Assembly (NCBI GenBank): GCA_023426005.1
Contig: JAFABO010000131.1
Location: 1-44,236 of the forward strand
DNA length: 44,236 bases
Reading direction: 5' to 3'
DNA from: Bacillota bacterium
GTDB taxonomy: Bacteria; Bacillota; Clostridia; Acetivibrionales; DSM-1351
Below the pieces are notes generated by a model, which was not told the DNA's origin, searched no databases, and saw only the letters and a program-made list of their open reading frames with translations. Shown piece by piece: positions 42,938 through 44,236 of the stretch. Both the position numbers and the translations under genes were made by a program. The first letter of the stretch is position 1; each line of letters begins with the position of its first letter.

Positions 42938-44236
42938 TTACCTTTGATCACTGATTGTAGCAACGCTATTGCTGTTTACTAATTCAGTCAGCGGGTCGTA
43001 AGGAGCCCCGGTAGGTGTGCCGACCAGCAATGCAATATCAACTGCATTTTCCGGGTTCCCCCAGGAATTGCCTGAAATAACGAAAATCGCCCTGTCAACA
43101 ACAAATCCGCGTGTATTGTAAACAATATTATTGACAATGTGACCTGTGGAATTTGGATTCAAATATGCAGGCTGCCTGAGAGAGTAAAAAATGTTTTCTT
43201 CCACAATCAAATTTGTTACATTAGATTGCGTTAAAAAGCCACGGTTTACTACCCAATCGGTAGATGGCCCTGCTTGGGGCGGTCCAAAAATTACATTATC
43301 AACAAGCTTATGGTTTGCTCCGGCAAGTTGAATGAATTCAACAGCATACGGAGCATCACTGGTAATAGTTAATCCGTCGATTGTAACACCGCTTCCAGTA
43401 ACAAGAAAGGCTATTACCGCTGCTTGCAGCACAATCATGGTACTCGGGTATCCCATTAATGTCACACCTGCTTTATTAACTGCCACTGTAGAAGTAATAT
43501 TATAAGTTCCTCCCAGTATGTGGACAGTTCCTGTAGGGGAAACAGCTGCCAAACCTTGCTGTATCGTTCCGAAAGGATTTGCATGTGTACCGTTTCCACC
43601 TACCGCACCGGCTTGAACATATACCTCAAATGGGTTAGGTTCTATTGTGCCTGTCGGTCCCGCAGGTCCGGTCGGGCCTATTGGTCCTGTCGGACCTGCC
43701 GGGCCGGTTGCTCCTGTGGCTCCCGTCGGGCCGGCTGGACCTGTTGCTCCGGTGGCTCCCGTCGGGCCGGTTGGACCTGTTGGTCCGGTTGCTCCTGTTG
43801 GGCCAGTTGGGCCAGTTGGGCCGGTTGCTCCCGTTGGGCCGGTTGGACCCGTCGGGACTACACCTCCGGATATCAATGATACATCATCTACAACTACATT
43901 AGCTGTTCCGGGGTCACCCTGCTTACTAATTGATACTATTGCCTGTGTTGTCCCTGGAGGAGCAGGAACAGTAGTTCCGGTAAAAAGTTGCCAGTTACCC
44001 AGTGATGCATCTGGTAGAGTGTTTGGTGGGATACTGATTACCAAACCCAGTCCAAGAAAGCTAAAAGCAGAATTAAAATATGAAATAGTGATTGTTGTAA
44101 GCGGATTGGGCAGAACCCCTATTTTCCCAAGATATGCGGAAAAGCTGCTACTGCTGCTGAAATCTCCCGGTACAATCTGATATATTACGGAAATACCACT
44201 TTGAAGCAGTGCCGAAAAGTTTCCGGAGTGCTTGTA
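42938..44236 (-). CDS. Collagen-like repeat protein with beta-helix domain, partial (5' end outside window)
   Basis: The frame stays open to the right edge, so the true start lies beyond the window. The visible part has about 64 extra residues before the TTG at 44044 (including YFNSAFSFLGLGLVISIPPN) and a beta-sandwich-like section ending VVVDDVSL. A run of about 27 Gly-X-Y triplets follows (GPTGPTGATG pattern, 43650-43860). The C-terminal 220 residues look like a right-handed beta-helix (FGTIQQGLAAVSP, GVTIDGLTITSD, IVEENIFYS, GHIVNNIVYN). Clostridial and Bacillus proteins of this make-up occur on the cell or spore surface and are often glycosylated on Thr. The substrate or partner is unknown. 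Confidence 0.85.
   Translation of the reverse strand, partial: YKHSGNFSALLQSGISVIYQIVPGDFSSSSSFSAYLGKIGVLPNPLTTITISYFNSAFSFLGLGLVISIPPNTLPDASLGNWQLFTGTTVPAPPGTTQAIVSISKQGDPGTANVVVDDVSLISGGVVPTGPTGPTGATGPTGPTGPTGATGPTGPTGPTGATGATGPAGPTGATGATGPAGPTGPIGPTGPAGPTGTIEPNPFEVYVQAGAVGGNGTHANPFGTIQQGLAAVSPTGTVHILGGTYNITSTVAVNKAGVTLMGYPSTMIVLQAAVIAFLVTGSGVTIDGLTITSDAPYAVEFIQLAGANHKLVDNVIFGPPQAGPSTDWVVNRGFLTQSNVTNLIVEENIFYSLRQPAYLNPNSTGHIVNNIVYNTRGFVVDRAIFVISGNSWGNPENAVDIALLVGTPTGAPYDPLTELVNSNSVATISDQR

Noticed and set aside
43650..43860. Short regular DNA repeats that could suggest a CRISPR array.
   Set aside because: The periodicity is 9 bp and encodes Gly-X-Y triplets; there are no unique spacers.
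43647..44180. Long open frames antisense to the collagen-like gene, rich in Gly, Pro, Val and Ala.
   Set aside because: They mirror the triplet repeats on the other strand and have no start site or family features; the minus-strand frame has clear domains.
1..44236. Prophage, integrative element or transposase genes.
   Set aside because: No integrase, structural phage, conjugation or transposase gene was found; only small non-coding repeats suggest mobility.

Overview
The window looks like a chromosomal segment of an anaerobic, plant-cell-wall-degrading clostridium, most likely a mesophilic cellulosome producer of the Ruminiclostridium (Clostridium cellulolyticum/papyrosolvens) type. This is inferred from two secreted esterases carrying type-I dockerins, strong Firmicutes-type ribosome binding sites, sigma-A-like promoters, AT-rich intergenic DNA, YesMN/Lpl-type sugar-uptake genes, S-layer-homology modules and a collagen-like glycoprotein. 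I saw no rRNA, tRNA, CRISPR array, transposase or phage gene.

Layout. (1) 1-4.95 kb: a dockerin CE15 glucuronoyl esterase, two unknown exported proteins and a dockerin CE4 esterase, which together would remove ester decorations from glucuronoxylan. (2) 5.1-14.7 kb: a YesM/YesN two-component system faces an LplB-LplC-solute-binding-protein ABC operon, a TIM-barrel sugar-phosphate isomerase/epimerase and a divergent AraC regulator, forming an oligosaccharide sensing and import locus. (3) 14.8-18.1 kb: a decayed S-layer-anchored protein, a small membrane protein and a chemoreceptor. (4) 18.4-22.8 kb: a MarR-controlled heterodimeric ABC exporter with a clear promoter, operator and terminator. (5) 22.8-28.9 kb: a GH4 glycosidase with a divergent AraC regulator, a polysaccharide deacetylase, and a NitT/TauT-type ABC importer whose binding protein converges on its permease and ATPase across a small palindromic repeat. 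(6) 29-37 kb: a wrecked Lhr-like helicase gene, a TetR plus BcrA-like ABC exporter operon, a small cluster of PAS-PP2C phosphatase, ferritin-like protein and 3-methyladenine glycosylase, and a second TetR next to a shattered DHA2 drug-efflux pump. (7) 37-44.2 kb: a YtqA-type radical SAM protein, a 550-bp repeat-rich, highly structured intergenic region, a lipoprotein deacetylase, a polar amino-acid ABC importer and a collagen-like beta-helix protein running off the right edge.

The most unusual signals are non-coding. A roughly 60-nt leader made of two hairpins and the Shine-Dalgarno sequence occurs three times (24249-24312, 30414-30475, 41075-41154), directly in front of three unrelated genes, with a compensatory base-pair change in the first hairpin. 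A roughly 200-bp nested inverted structure (38194-38396) contains a 17-of-18 bp long-range stem that competes with a local hairpin, plus two GGA-loop hairpins. It is bracketed by copies of a roughly 104-bp palindromic repeat family that also occurs at 27256-27358. Three pseudogenes show that the segment is undergoing gene decay.
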